From Azospirillaceae bacterium (GTDB taxonomy: Bacteria; Pseudomonadota; Alphaproteobacteria; Azospirillales; Azospirillaceae), in NCBI GenBank assembly GCA_028281465.1, contig JANQJV010000153.1, positions 1 through 53,684 on the forward strand: DNA of 53,684 bases, written 5' to 3'. A model generated the notes under the pieces. It did no database searches and was not told where the DNA came from. It saw only the letters and a program-made list of their open reading frames with translations. Each line of letters opens with the position of its first letter. The stretch's first letter is position 1. Positions 1 to 8,664 of this stretch are shown piece by piece. Position numbers and translations under genes: made by a program.

Positions 1-418
1 GCTCCCGGGGTCACTGTCGGCTCGGCCCGTTACCCCGGCACGGCGACAGAAACACCGATCACCGGCGGCCGGACGTGGAGCCGGGGACGTCCAAGCCGCA
101 CGGCCGTGCACACGAGGCCGGCGAGGACGCCGGCGCTCCCGGGGTCACTGTCGGCCCCGGCCCGTCACCCCGGCACGGCGACAGAAACACCGATCACCGG
201 CGGCCGGACGTGGAGCCGGGGACGTCCAAGCCGCGCGGCCGTGCACACGAGGCCGGCGAGGACGCCGGCGCTCCCGGGGTCACTGTCGGCTCGGCCCGTT
301 ACCCCGGCACGGCGACAGAAACACCGATCACCGGCGGCCGGACGTGGAGCCGGGGACGTCCAAGCCGTGCGGCCGTGCACACGAGGCCGGCGAGGACGCC
401 GGCGCTCCCGGGGTCACT
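1..418. repeat. 134-bp tandem repeat, three copies and a partial fourth
   Basis: The block starting gctcccggggtcact recurs at 1, 135, 270 and 404, giving a period of 134-135 bp. The copies differ at only a few positions: around 20-32 of each unit, and at the base after aagccg. Each unit holds an internal inverted repeat, ggacgt...acgtcc, and is very G+C rich. All frames are fairly open, as expected in GC-rich DNA, and none gives a recognisable protein, so I read it as non-coding. The array is cut by the left edge, so the copy number is a minimum. Confidence 0.9.
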
Positions 419-640
419 CCCTTGGTAGGGGCGGGGTTTCGCCGCGGTCGCGGGCGGCGAGCCAGGTGCGCCAGGCAGGGGTGTGGTAGGGCCATTTCGG
501 TTGCCATACGAAGGACACCCAAGACCCACGAAGCGCACGAAGCGACCATGCCGTTGGGGGAAGTCGTGCTTTCGCCGTCAACCGCCGTGCCCGCGATGGG
601 ATGCCTTGAGACGGTCCATCTCCCCACTCCTTCATTCCGC
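419..640. other. gene-free stretch between repeat array and promoter
   Basis: No supported gene. The reading frame of the downstream DapA-family gene stays open through here, but the peptide is low-complexity and unlike that family. The first family-like residues (MRFQGIYTPVVTP) start at 719, after a good promoter. Confidence 0.5.
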
Positions 641-689
641 TTGCAACGGGCATGGGTATGGCGTAGTATTGTGCACTCAATGTATACAA
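641..689 (+). promoter_or_regulatory. promoter and overlapping palindromic operator of the catabolic operon
   Basis: A sigma-70-like promoter is visible: ttgcaa at 641-646, a 17-nt spacer, then tagtat at 664-669. It overlaps an imperfect inverted repeat, ttgtgcac (669-676), tcaat, gtatacaa (682-689), in which six of eight arm positions match. The position at the expected transcription start is that of a repressor site. TTGTATAC-type half sites are typical of GntR-family regulators (family knowledge). No regulator gene is in the window, so the identity of the protein is inference. Confidence 0.55.
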
Positions 690-718
690 CACCGCGTCCA
701 CCTCCCGGATTTCTACCC

Positions 719-1648
719 ATGCGGTTCCAGGGCATCTACACGCCGGTGGTCACGCCGCTCCGGCCCGATCATGCGATCGATAGGGACCGGTTCGCCGCCG
801 TCCTCGAACACCTGATTGCGGCGGGGGTGCACGGCCTCATCGTGGCTGGCACGACCGGCGAATACTATGCCCACACCGCCGACGAGCGGGTCGCCCTCAT
901 GGGCAGGGCGAAGGACGTCATCAACGGCCGGCTGCCCTTGATCGTCGGCACCGGGGCCATGCGCACCGAAGACTCGATACACTTTGCCGAGTGCGCCAAG
1001 GCGGCCGGGGCGGATGCGATCCTGGTCACCACGCCGCCCTATGCGGTGCCGACCGGGCGCGAGAACGCGCTGCACGCGCTCGCCATCGACCGCGCCGTGA
1101 ACCTGCCGGTGATGCTGTACAATTACCCCGGCCGTATGGCCGCCCACATGGACGAAGCCTTTCTGGACCGGGTCGGGCGCAGCCCGAATTTCTGCGCCAT
1201 CAAGGAATCCTCCGGCGACATCAACCGGCTGCATCTGCTGGCGCGCGACTATCCGCACATCCAGCTGTGTTGCGGCATGGACGACCAGGCCCTGGAGTTC
1301 TTCGCCTGGGGCGCGCGTGCGTGGGTCTGCGCCGGCTCCAACTTCGCCCCCGAGGCCCATATCGCCCTGTGGTCGGCCTGCGTCGAACGCGGCGACTTTG
1401 CCACCGGCCGGCGCCTCATGAAGGCCATGCTGCCGCTCATGCGCGTGCTGGAACAGGGTGGCCAGTTCATCCAATGCATCAAGCACGGCATGGCCCTGCG
1501 CGGCCTGCCGGTCGGCCCGCCGCGCCGCCCTCTGCAGCCGCTGAACAAAGAGGAAAAACGGCAGTTGGCCGAGACCGTCACGGTCATGGACAAGGCGCTG
1601 GCCGCACTCACGCGCGAACACGCGTTCGGAGCCGGGGAGGCCCCTTGA
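719..1648 (+). CDS. DapA-family lyase/aldolase (dihydrodipicolinate synthase / N-acetylneuraminate lyase superfamily)
   Basis: A 309-residue TIM-barrel class I aldolase, the usual length for the family. The N-terminal IYTPVVTPL, the GTTGEYY segment (substrate carboxylate site), the YNYPGR motif with its catalytic tyrosine and the IKESSGD motif with the Schiff-base lysine are all present. The start at 719 is chosen because the family homology begins at once with MRFQG and it lies 30 bp below the operator. The gene overlaps the next by TGATG. DapA itself is unlikely, because the downstream aldehyde dehydrogenase and FAD oxidoreductase point to catabolism. A 2-keto-3-deoxy-acid aldolase or a pyrroline/keto-acid deaminase, as in hydroxyproline breakdown, are both possible. 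The substrate cannot be told from sequence. Confidence 0.88.
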   Translation: MRFQGIYTPVVTPLRPDHAIDRDRFAAVLEHLIAAGVHGLIVAGTTGEYYAHTADERVALMGRAKDVINGRLPLIVGTGAMRTEDSIHFAECAKAAGADAILVTTPPYAVPTGRENALHALAIDRAVNLPVMLYNYPGRMAAHMDEAFLDRVGRSPNFCAIKESSGDINRLHLLARDYPHIQLCCGMDDQALEFFAWGARAWVCAGSNFAPEAHIALWSACVERGDFATGRRLMKAMLPLMRVLEQGGQFIQCIKHGMALRGLPVGPPRRPLQPLNKEEKRQLAETVTVMDKALAALTREHAFGAGEAP

Positions 1649-3156
1649 TGAGCGATGCGCTGACCCGCGATGAGTGCGCCGGCATCGCCGCCGGATTGAC
1701 CCTGCCGCGCACCGCCTTCATCGACGGCGCGTTCCGTCCGGCCTTGTCCGGCGCCACCTTTCCCACCATCAACCCGGCCACCGGCAAGACCCTGGCCCAG
1801 GTGTCGGCCTGTGCCGCCGAGGATGTGGATGTCGCTGTGGCCAAGGCGCGCCAGGCGTTCGAGGACGGCCGCTGGTCGCGCCGGCACCCGGCCGAGCGCA
1901 AGCGTATTTTGATCCACCTGGCCAAGCTGATCGAGCGCAACCGCCATGAATTGGCGGTGATGGAAAGCCTGGACTCCGGCAAGCCGATCCGCGATTGCCT
2001 GGCCATCGACCTGCCCGAGACCGTCAACACGCTGAAATGGCACGCCGAGGCCATCGACAAGCTGTATGACCAAGCGGCACCGGTGGGCGAAGACGCCCTG
2101 GCGGTGATCGCGCGCGAGCCGATCGGCGTGGTCGGTCTGGTGTTGCCGTGGAACTTCCCGCTGCTGATGCTGGCCTGGAAGCTCGGGCCGGCCCTGGCCG
2201 CCGGCAATGCGGTGATCGTCAAGCCGGCGGAACAGACGGCGTTGACGGCGTTGCGCGTGGCCGAGCTGGCGCTGGCTGCCGGCGTGCCGCGCGGTGTGCT
2301 CAATGTGCTGCCCGGCGACGGCCCGTCGGTGGGCGAACCGCTCGGCCGCCATGCCGGCGTCGACATGGTGTCGTTCACCGGCTCGACGGAAACCGGCCGG
2401 CGGTTCCTGCACTATGCCGCGGACTCCAACCTGAAGCGGATCAGCCTGGAATGCGGCGGCAAGAATCCGGCGGTCGTGCTGGAGGATGCGGAGGACCTGG
2501 ACCTGGTGGCCGAACACCTGGTCACGGCCGCGTTCTGGAACATGGGCGAGAACTGCTCGGCGGCGTCGCGCCTGATCGTGCACGAGGCCGTCAAGGCTCC
2601 CCTGCTGGAGCGGGTGTTGGCACGCGCCCGCGACTGGCGCACCGGCGATCCGCTCGATCCGGCCCATCACCTGGGGCCGCTGATCGACCGCGATCATGCC
2701 GCGAAGGTGGGCGCTTACCTGAACGGCAAACCGGCGCACGCCCGGGTCTTGCTGGGTGGCGAGGCCTGGGACACCTATGTGCCGCCGACCATTGTGGACG
2801 GCGTCAGGCCGGGGGATGCACTGGGCTGCGAGGAGGTGTTCGGCCCGGTGCTGTCCGTGATCACGGTGGCGTCGGCCGACGAGGCGATCGCGGTTGCCAA
2901 CCAGACGGCGTATGGGCTGGCGGCGTCGGTGTTCTCGGCCAACGCCAAGCGGGCGCTGCGGGCGGCCCGCGCCATCCGCGCCGGCACGGTGACGGTCAAT
3001 TGCTACGGTGAAGGCGACATCACCACGCCCTTCGGCGGGTTCAAGCAGTCCGGCTTCTGGGGCCGCGACAACGGGTTGCACGCCCATGACCAGTACACGC
3101 AGATGAAGACGATCTGGATCGATCTGACCGACCGCACCGGCGAGGCGGTGGATTGA
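1648..3156 (+). CDS. aldehyde dehydrogenase, PuuC-like
   Basis: A 502-residue NAD(P)+-dependent aldehyde dehydrogenase. It shows the VLPWNFPL motif, VKPAEQT, the nucleotide-binding FTGSTETG, the general-base glutamate in LECGGKNP, the catalytic cysteine in GENCSAAS, and the C-terminal EEVFGPVL and PFGGFKQSG. The overall pattern, including the EAIDKLY and CYGEGDITTPFGG segments, is closest in my recollection to gamma-glutamyl-gamma-aminobutyraldehyde dehydrogenase PuuC of putrescine breakdown. It starts inside the stop codon of the DapA-family gene and its own stop overlaps the next gene, so the three are translationally coupled. It probably oxidises the aldehyde released by one of its neighbours. 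The substrate is inferred only. Confidence 0.92.
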   Translation: MSDALTRDECAGIAAGLTLPRTAFIDGAFRPALSGATFPTINPATGKTLAQVSACAAEDVDVAVAKARQAFEDGRWSRRHPAERKRILIHLAKLIERNRHELAVMESLDSGKPIRDCLAIDLPETVNTLKWHAEAIDKLYDQAAPVGEDALAVIAREPIGVVGLVLPWNFPLLMLAWKLGPALAAGNAVIVKPAEQTALTALRVAELALAAGVPRGVLNVLPGDGPSVGEPLGRHAGVDMVSFTGSTETGRRFLHYAADSNLKRISLECGGKNPAVVLEDAEDLDLVAEHLVTAAFWNMGENCSAASRLIVHEAVKAPLLERVLARARDWRTGDPLDPAHHLGPLIDRDHAAKVGAYLNGKPAHARVLLGGEAWDTYVPPTIVDGVRPGDALGCEEVFGPVLSVITVASADEAIAVANQTAYGLAASVFSANAKRALRAARAIRAGTVTVNCYGEGDITTPFGGFKQSGFWGRDNGLHAHDQYTQMKTIWIDLTDRTGEAVD

Positions 3157-4508
3157 ACGCGCCTGCCGCGACACGGCGGGTGCGCCGGCTGCCGGTCGAC
3201 CCCGGGCCGGCGGGCTGGAACGCTTTGCTCGACCCGCCCGACCCGCCGACCCCGCTCGACGGCGACCGTAGGGCCGACTGGCTGGTGATCGGCGGCGGCT
3301 TTGCCGGTCTGGCGGCGGCGCGCCGTCTGACCCAACTGCGCGGCGGTGACCGCATCGTGCTGCTGGAGGCGTCGCGGATCGGCGACGGGCCGGCCGGGCG
3401 CAACTCCGGCTTCATGATCGACCTGCCGCACGACCTGTCTTCGGACGACTACGGCGGCGGCCTCCCCGGCGACCAGGCCCAGACGGCGTCGAACCGCGCC
3501 GCCATCGCCTTTGCCGGCGCGGCGGCCGCGGACTACGACCTGCCCGCAGAGGCGTTCGAGCGCTGGGGCAAAGTCAACGCCGCGGCCACGGAGCGAGGCC
3601 TGGCGCACAACCGCCGCTATGCCGGCCACCTTGCCGCCATGGGCGAGGCGCACGAGGTCCTGGATGCCCAAGCCATGCGCGCCCTGACCGGGACCGAGTA
3701 CTACGTCGGCGGGCTGTACACGCCGGGAACCGTGTTGCTGCAGCCGGCGCTGTTCGTGCGCGGCGTGGCGGCGGGTTTGGCGCGCGCCGGTGTCGCCGTG
3801 TTCGAGCAAAGCCCGGTGCTGGCCCTGGAGCGGGACGGGGCGGCCGTGCGGGCCCGGACGCCGGCGGGGGCGGTGACGGCGCCGCGGGTGGTGCTGGCGG
3901 TCAACGGCCACGCCGAGAGCTTCGGGTTTTTTGCCCGCCGGCTGATGCATGTGTTCACCTATGCGTCCATGACGCGGCGGCTGTCGGCCGAAGAGGTGGC
4001 CGGTCTGGGTGGCCAGGCGCGCTGGGGCGCCACGCCGGCCGACCCCATGGGCACCACGGTGCGCCGCGTTTCCGGCCGCGGCGGCGACCGATTGGTGGTG
4101 CGCAATCGGTTCACTTATGACCCGGGCCTGGAGGTGTCGGCCGGTCGGTTGGCCGCGGTGGCGCGCACCCACGACGCCAGCTTCGCCGCCCGGTTTCCCA
4201 AACTGGCCGGGATCGCCATGGACTACCGCTGGGGTGGTCGGTTGTGCCTGTCCTGGAACGGCGTGCCGGCCTTCGGGGAAGTCGACACCGGCGTGTTCGC
4301 CGCCTGCTGCCAGAACGGGCTGGGCACCACCAAAGGCACCCTGGCCGGCATCGCCGCCGCCGAACTGGCCGCCGACGCACCGTCCGACCTCGTCACCGCC
4401 CATCAGGCCAGCCCGGTGCCAAGCCGTCTGCCGCCCGAACCCCTCGCCTGGATCGGCGCCAACGCCACCTTGCGCCTGCGCGAATGGAAAGCCGGCCGGG
4501 AGTTGTAG
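3153..4508 (+). CDS. FAD-dependent oxidoreductase, DAO/PuuB-OrdL type
   Basis: About 451 residues with an N-terminal dinucleotide fold (DWLVIGGGFAGLAAARRL), the LLEASRIG strand end and the GPAGRNSGFM segment typical of D-amino-acid oxidase-like amine oxidases. The C-terminal MDYRWGGRLCLSWNGVP and GLGTTKGTLAG fit the FAD-binding part. The start shown is a TTG that overlaps the upstream TGA; a GTG at 3180 is an alternative and would remove nine residues. Clustered with a PuuC-like dehydrogenase, it probably oxidises a secondary amine or an amino acid, releasing an aldehyde or imine. It ends 25 bp before tRNA-Tyr, which is convergent. Confidence 0.87.
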   Translation: MNAPAATRRVRRLPVDPGPAGWNALLDPPDPPTPLDGDRRADWLVIGGGFAGLAAARRLTQLRGGDRIVLLEASRIGDGPAGRNSGFMIDLPHDLSSDDYGGGLPGDQAQTASNRAAIAFAGAAAADYDLPAEAFERWGKVNAAATERGLAHNRRYAGHLAAMGEAHEVLDAQAMRALTGTEYYVGGLYTPGTVLLQPALFVRGVAAGLARAGVAVFEQSPVLALERDGAAVRARTPAGAVTAPRVVLAVNGHAESFGFFARRLMHVFTYASMTRRLSAEEVAGLGGQARWGATPADPMGTTVRRVSGRGGDRLVVRNRFTYDPGLEVSAGRLAAVARTHDASFAARFPKLAGIAMDYRWGGRLCLSWNGVPAFGEVDTGVFAACCQNGLGTTKGTLAGIAAAELAADAPSDLVTAHQASPVPSRLPPEPLAWIGANATLRLREWKAGREL

Positions 4509-4533
4509 GTCGTTGGGTTCGCTGCCAAGCCAC

Positions 4534-4619
4534 TGGTGGAAGGGGTAGGATTCGAACCTACGTACGCATACGCGGGCAGATTTACAGTCTGCTGCCTTTA
4601 ACCACTCGGCCACCCTTCC
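4534..4619 (-). tRNA. tRNA-Tyr (GTA)
   Basis: Reading the minus strand from 4619 gives a 7-bp acceptor stem (ggaaggg / cccttcc), a D arm, the anticodon arm cagact-GTA-aatctg, a long class II variable arm as expected of bacterial tRNA-Tyr, and a T arm, gtagg-ttcgaat-cctac. CCA is encoded at 4534-4536. The 3' end faces the catabolic operon at lower coordinates. Confidence 0.96.
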
Positions 4620-4686
4620 AGATGGTCCCATGCCGAAATGAGCGGCGTTGGTATCGCGTGTGGCACCTTTGTGTCAAGGGTGGAAT

Positions 4687-6855
4687 TCAGGGCGTGGTCC
4701 ACGGCCGGTTGCCCCGGGCGGTGCCGACGCTGCGCACGGTCACGGCTCCATCATCGTGTAGAACCAGGGCGTGGGCGCCATGCCGTTGCAGCGCCCGGCG
4801 GTCGATCACCAGGGGGGCCGGGCACCGCCAGGCGTGCAGTGGCGTCACCACCACGTCGGCCGATCGGCAGTCTTCGGCCAAGGCCTCGAGCCGGCGTACG
4901 ACCGATACCGTGACCGGGCCTCGCCGGATCAGGCACGCTTGCGGATCGCACGACAGTCGGCCGTCGGTGCTGATCCCATGGTCCGGCCATCGCTGCGGTG
5001 CCATGCCGCGGCCATGGCGTTGCTGCCAGATTTCGGCGGCAAAGGAGTCCGGGGCGGCGGAGTAGCTGAGGCCCCCGTCGGCGGTGCGCACGGCCATCAG
5101 GTGGCCATCGCCGGTGATCAGTAGGTCGGGCGTGCGCACCGTCGCCATGGTTGCAAAGCCGGCGACCACGGCGATGAGCCCCCACCAGCGCCAGGCGCGC
5201 TGCCAGAGTGCCACCCAGAGACCGCCCAGGACGATCAAACCCAGCCCCGCCGAGGGCAACACGGGCGTGATCCAAGTCGACCCAGGCCAGGCAGCCACGG
5301 CGTCGGCAATGCCGATCAGGCCCGACACCCCCCAATTCATGGCTTGCACGGCGAAGCTGCCGGCGCCGAAGGGCATCAAGATCAGGGCCAAAAGGGCCCA
5401 GGGCATGATCCAATAGGCCGTCAAGGGCACCGCCAGCATGTTGGCGAAGAGTCCATAGAGGGCGACCTGCTGGAAGTGGAACATCGCGAAGGGCAAGGTG
5501 GCCACGGTGGCTACGAAGGACGTCACCAACAGCCCGACGGCATAGAGTGGCACGGCGAACCCGGCCCAGCCGGCATTCCGACGCCAATTCTGGATGAACG
5601 GATCAAGCCGTTCATAGACGGCAATCAGAGCCACCACCGCGCCGAACGACATTTGGAAGCTTGGACCCAGCATGGCCTCCGGTTCCACGGCCAGGACGAC
5701 CACGCTGGCCCAGGCGACCGTGCGCATGCTGAACGGGTTGCGGTCGATCAGGATGGCAAGCATGACGAGTGCGGTCATCAAGACCGAGCGTTGCGTCGGC
5801 ACGGGTGCGCCGACCAGGACCATGTAGGCCATGGCGGCGAGCAGCCCGATCACGGCGGCCCATTTCTTGATCGGGTAGAACAGCACCAAGGCCGGGATGG
5901 CGGCCATCGCTGCGCGGCTGACGAAGAAACACAGCCCGGCGATGAGGGCAATATGCAGGCCTGAGATGGCAAGCAGATGGGCGAGGCCGGCGGCCCGAAA
6001 ATCCTCGAGGACGGACTCGTCGATGCCGGAGCGGTCTCCGGTCAGCAGCGCTGTCGTCACCGCACTGGCGGGTGGCGCGGCGACGGTGTCGACCTGACCA
6101 GCGATGGCTTGGCGGGCCGCCGTCGCCTGCCGGCCGATCCATGCGAAAAGCCCAGCCTCTGCCGGTGCGACGACCTGCGGCGGTGCCCGGGCGAAGCCGA
6201 CGGCACCCAAGCGTTCGAAAAATGCCCGTCGCTGGAAATCATAGGCCCCGGGGGCAGCCGGTGGGGCCGGCGGGTAGAGGCCGGCGCGCACGCGCACCAG
6301 GCTGCCCGGTGGTGGCAGCCAGTCCGCCGAGCGCAGGCTCAGCCGGACCCGGGCCGGTGTTTTGGCCGCCGGCACGCCATCGATTGCCACCTGGGTCAGC
6401 ACCATGCGCGGGGACCGCCGTGCCGTCTCCAAGCTGGCGACTCGGCCGGTGACGTGGGCCTGCCAGCGTGGCCCGTCAAGGACCGGTGCGGTCACCCACC
6501 AGGTTCTGAGTTGGGCCGCACCGAAACCCACGACACCCAAGGCAAGACCGACCGCGGCCCACCGGCGCAGCCAGCCGGTTTCGGTCTGACGTGTGAACCA
6601 AAGCGCCGGGATTGCGGCGAGCGGTGTGACCCAGGCCGCTGGTTCGATGCGCAGGGCGAAATAGGCGGCGATGCCAAGACCCAGGGCCACGGGGAGCCAC
6701 AGGACCAGGCGTGTGGCTTCGGCATCAAGGTGGTCGTCCAAGATCGCCAGTATCCGCCGGCTGCCTCCGGCGGCGGTTGCATCCGTTCCGCTGTCTTGCG
6801 TCCCGCCCGTCACACCATCCCCATCCGTCGGTGCGCCGTCGCCGTGCGCCCACAT
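4687..6855 (-). CDS. comEC: ComEC/Rec2-family DNA-uptake channel protein
   Basis: A 722-residue polytopic membrane protein. The N-terminal segment has transmembrane helices and a DUF4131-like soluble region. The competence domain hallmark AGLAHLLAISGLHIALIAG is clear at about residues 285-305, followed by many hydrophobic helices. The C-terminus has only a short soluble tail with paired cysteines and VVVTPLHAWRC; the HxHxDH metallo-beta-lactamase motif of longer ComEC proteins is absent, as is common in Alphaproteobacteria. The family forms the inner-membrane channel that imports single-stranded DNA. The start ATG lies 76 bp from divergent gltX; no clear ribosome site is seen. Natural competence itself is not shown by this gene alone. 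Confidence 0.93.
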   Translation of the reverse strand: MWAHGDGAPTDGDGVTGGTQDSGTDATAAGGSRRILAILDDHLDAEATRLVLWLPVALGLGIAAYFALRIEPAAWVTPLAAIPALWFTRQTETGWLRRWAAVGLALGVVGFGAAQLRTWWVTAPVLDGPRWQAHVTGRVASLETARRSPRMVLTQVAIDGVPAAKTPARVRLSLRSADWLPPPGSLVRVRAGLYPPAPPAAPGAYDFQRRAFFERLGAVGFARAPPQVVAPAEAGLFAWIGRQATAARQAIAGQVDTVAAPPASAVTTALLTGDRSGIDESVLEDFRAAGLAHLLAISGLHIALIAGLCFFVSRAAMAAIPALVLFYPIKKWAAVIGLLAAMAYMVLVGAPVPTQRSVLMTALVMLAILIDRNPFSMRTVAWASVVVLAVEPEAMLGPSFQMSFGAVVALIAVYERLDPFIQNWRRNAGWAGFAVPLYAVGLLVTSFVATVATLPFAMFHFQQVALYGLFANMLAVPLTAYWIMPWALLALILMPFGAGSFAVQAMNWGVSGLIGIADAVAAWPGSTWITPVLPSAGLGLIVLGGLWVALWQRAWRWWGLIAVVAGFATMATVRTPDLLITGDGHLMAVRTADGGLSYSAAPDSFAAEIWQQRHGRGMAPQRWPDHGISTDGRLSCDPQACLIRRGPVTVSVVRRLEALAEDCRSADVVVTPLHAWRCPAPLVIDRRALQRHGAHALVLHDDGAVTVRSVGTARGNRPWTTP

Positions 6856-6931
6856 TGACAGTGCCGGGCCGTTTGACTAACCCATCCGGGATCCACGACC
6901 CTGTGCCCGCCGCACTCCGATCAGGCCAACA

Positions 6932-8338
6932 ATGACTGTCGTCACCCGATTTGCTCCGTCACCCACCGGTTTTCTCCACATCGGCGGGGCACGGACGGCC
7001 TTGTACAATTGGTTGTTCGCCAGGCGCCATGGTGGTCGTTTCTTGCTGCGCATCGAAGATACCGACCGGGCCCGGTCGTCGGAAGCGGCGGTCCAGGCCA
7101 TTTTGGACGGTCTGCGTTGGCTGGGCTTGACCTGGGACGGTGACGCCACCTCGCAGTGGGCACGGGCGACGCGGCATGCCGCCGTGGTCGAGGACATGTT
7201 GGCGCGGGGCATGGCCTATCGCTGTTATGCTTCCCAGGCCGAACTGACGGCCATGCGCGAGGAGCAGAAGGCGAGCGGCCAGCCCATGCGCTATGACGGA
7301 CGGTGGCGCGACCGCGATCCGTCCGAGGCGCCGGCCGGCATTCCTCCGGTGATCCGTTTGAAGGCTCCCCAGGCCGGTGAGACCGTCATCGCCGATGCGG
7401 TCCAGGGGGAGGTTCGGGTGCGCAACGATCAGATGGATGATCTGGTTCTCCTGCGGGCCGACGGCTCACCCACCTATATGCTCGCGGTCGTGGTGGACGA
7501 CCATGATATGGGCGTAACCCATGTCATCCGTGGCGACGATCACCTGACCAATGCCTTCCGCCAAACGCAAATCTACCGCGTTATGGGATGGGACACGCCG
7601 GCCTTCGCGCATGTGCCGCTGATCCATGGACCGGACGGAGCGAAACTGTCCAAGCGGCACGGCGCTCTCGGTGTGGAGGCGTATCGCGACATGGGCTACG
7701 TGCCGGAAGCCTTGCGCAACTATTTGCTGCGCCTCGGCTGGGGGCACGGCAATGAGGAGATCATCGACACAGCGCGCGCTGTCGAGCTGTTCACTTTGGA
7801 GGCGATCGGCCGGTCGGCTGCGCGTTTTGATTTCGCCAAGCTGGAGAACCTGAACGGGCACTATCTGCGGGCGACGTCCGACGATCGGCTGACCGATCTG
7901 GTGTTGCAACGCCTGGCGGCCGATGCATCGGCACCGGTGCCGGACGTCTGGCGTGCCCGAGTCCAGGCTGCCATGCCCAGTCTGAAACCGCGGGCCAAGA
8001 CCTTGGTGGAACTGGCCGAGAACGCGCGGTTTCTGGTCTTGTCCCGTCCGTTGCCCCTGACCGACAAAGCCAGGTCGGTGCTCGACGGTGACGGCACCGC
8101 GGTGTTGGCGGCGCTGGTCGACCAGCTCGGCAGGCTCGCGACCTGGGACGCGCCAGCGATCGAAACCGAAGCACGGAGGTTGGCCGAGGCGCGTGGCGTG
8201 AAACTTGGTCAGGTGGCCCAGCCGATGCGAGCGGCTTTGAGTGGTGCCACCGTCTCACCGCCGATCTTCGAGGTTGCTACGATCCTTGGCGCCGACGAGA
8301 CGATGGGTCGGTTGCGTGACCAGTTGCCGGCGGTGTGA
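6932..8338 (+). CDS. gltX: glutamate--tRNA ligase
   Basis: A 468-residue class I aminoacyl-tRNA synthetase. The HIGH-type motif is [13 protein letters not shown] at residues 7-19 and the KMSKS-type motif is KLSKRHG at about residue 235. The fold continues with a complete alpha-helical anticodon-binding half, so it is a full enzyme, not the truncated GluQ form. It attaches glutamate to tRNA-Glu, and possibly to tRNA-Gln where the organism uses the GatCAB route. It is transcribed alone; a terminator-like hairpin lies about 275 bp downstream. Confidence 0.97.
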   Translation: MTVVTRFAPSPTGFLHIGGARTALYNWLFARRHGGRFLLRIEDTDRARSSEAAVQAILDGLRWLGLTWDGDATSQWARATRHAAVVEDMLARGMAYRCYASQAELTAMREEQKASGQPMRYDGRWRDRDPSEAPAGIPPVIRLKAPQAGETVIADAVQGEVRVRNDQMDDLVLLRADGSPTYMLAVVVDDHDMGVTHVIRGDDHLTNAFRQTQIYRVMGWDTPAFAHVPLIHGPDGAKLSKRHGALGVEAYRDMGYVPEALRNYLLRLGWGHGNEEIIDTARAVELFTLEAIGRSAARFDFAKLENLNGHYLRATSDDRLTDLVLQRLAADASAPVPDVWRARVQAAMPSLKPRAKTLVELAENARFLVLSRPLPLTDKARSVLDGDGTAVLAALVDQLGRLATWDAPAIETEARRLAEARGVKLGQVAQPMRAALSGATVSPPIFEVATILGADETMGRLRDQLPAV

Positions 8339-8613
8339 GGCGAGCGCCCGAGGTCTTACCCCCTCTAGACGAGTTACCGGGTAGGCGGTCGCCTGTTCAA
8401 ATCGTTGGGCGGCCCTGCGGGCCAAGAGTCGGGGGCGACGGGTGGGTGGTCCGTGGCGTCACTGGGACCCGTCGACGCGTAGCGGGTTCCTTCGCCATCG
8501 TTCTGGGGGCGGGGCCGTGCCGTCCGGTTGCGCGGGTTTGCTGCGGCAATCGCTTGGAACCTTGACCGATCTGCCGTAGACACTGGTCCAAGGACGGTGT
8601 GGTTGCCGCGCGG
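8339..8613. other. gene-free stretch after gltX
   Basis: No supported gene or RNA is seen here. A T-arm-like ttcaaatc at 8396-8403 lacks a matching stem and is not a tRNA. Confidence 0.4.
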
Positions 8614-8632
8614 CTGCCCCAGGGGCAGTTTT
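8614..8632 (+). terminator. intrinsic terminator-like hairpin
   Basis: ctgcccc (8614-8620) and ggggcag (8622-8628) form a stem that is followed by four Ts. It is oriented to end transcripts from gltX and lies 33 bp before the next start codon. Confidence 0.55.
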
Positions 8633-8664
8633 CGCGGACTGGCCACGGATGACCAGGCGAGATC

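Noticed and set aside
1-418. CRISPR array
   Set aside because: The repeat unit is 134 bp with no alternating unique spacers and no cas genes are present.
75-718. Open frames through the tandem repeat joined to the DapA-family gene
   Set aside because: They are low-complexity peptides produced by GC-rich repeats in all frames; family homology and the promoter place the start at 719.
3003-4631. Long minus-strand frame beginning GRVAEWLKAADCKSA and running under the FAD oxidoreductase
   Set aside because: Its start is the translated tRNA-Tyr gene and the rest is the antisense of a clear oxidoreductase.
8390-8415. tRNA-like ttcaaatc segment after gltX
   Set aside because: No T stem or acceptor stem can be formed around it.
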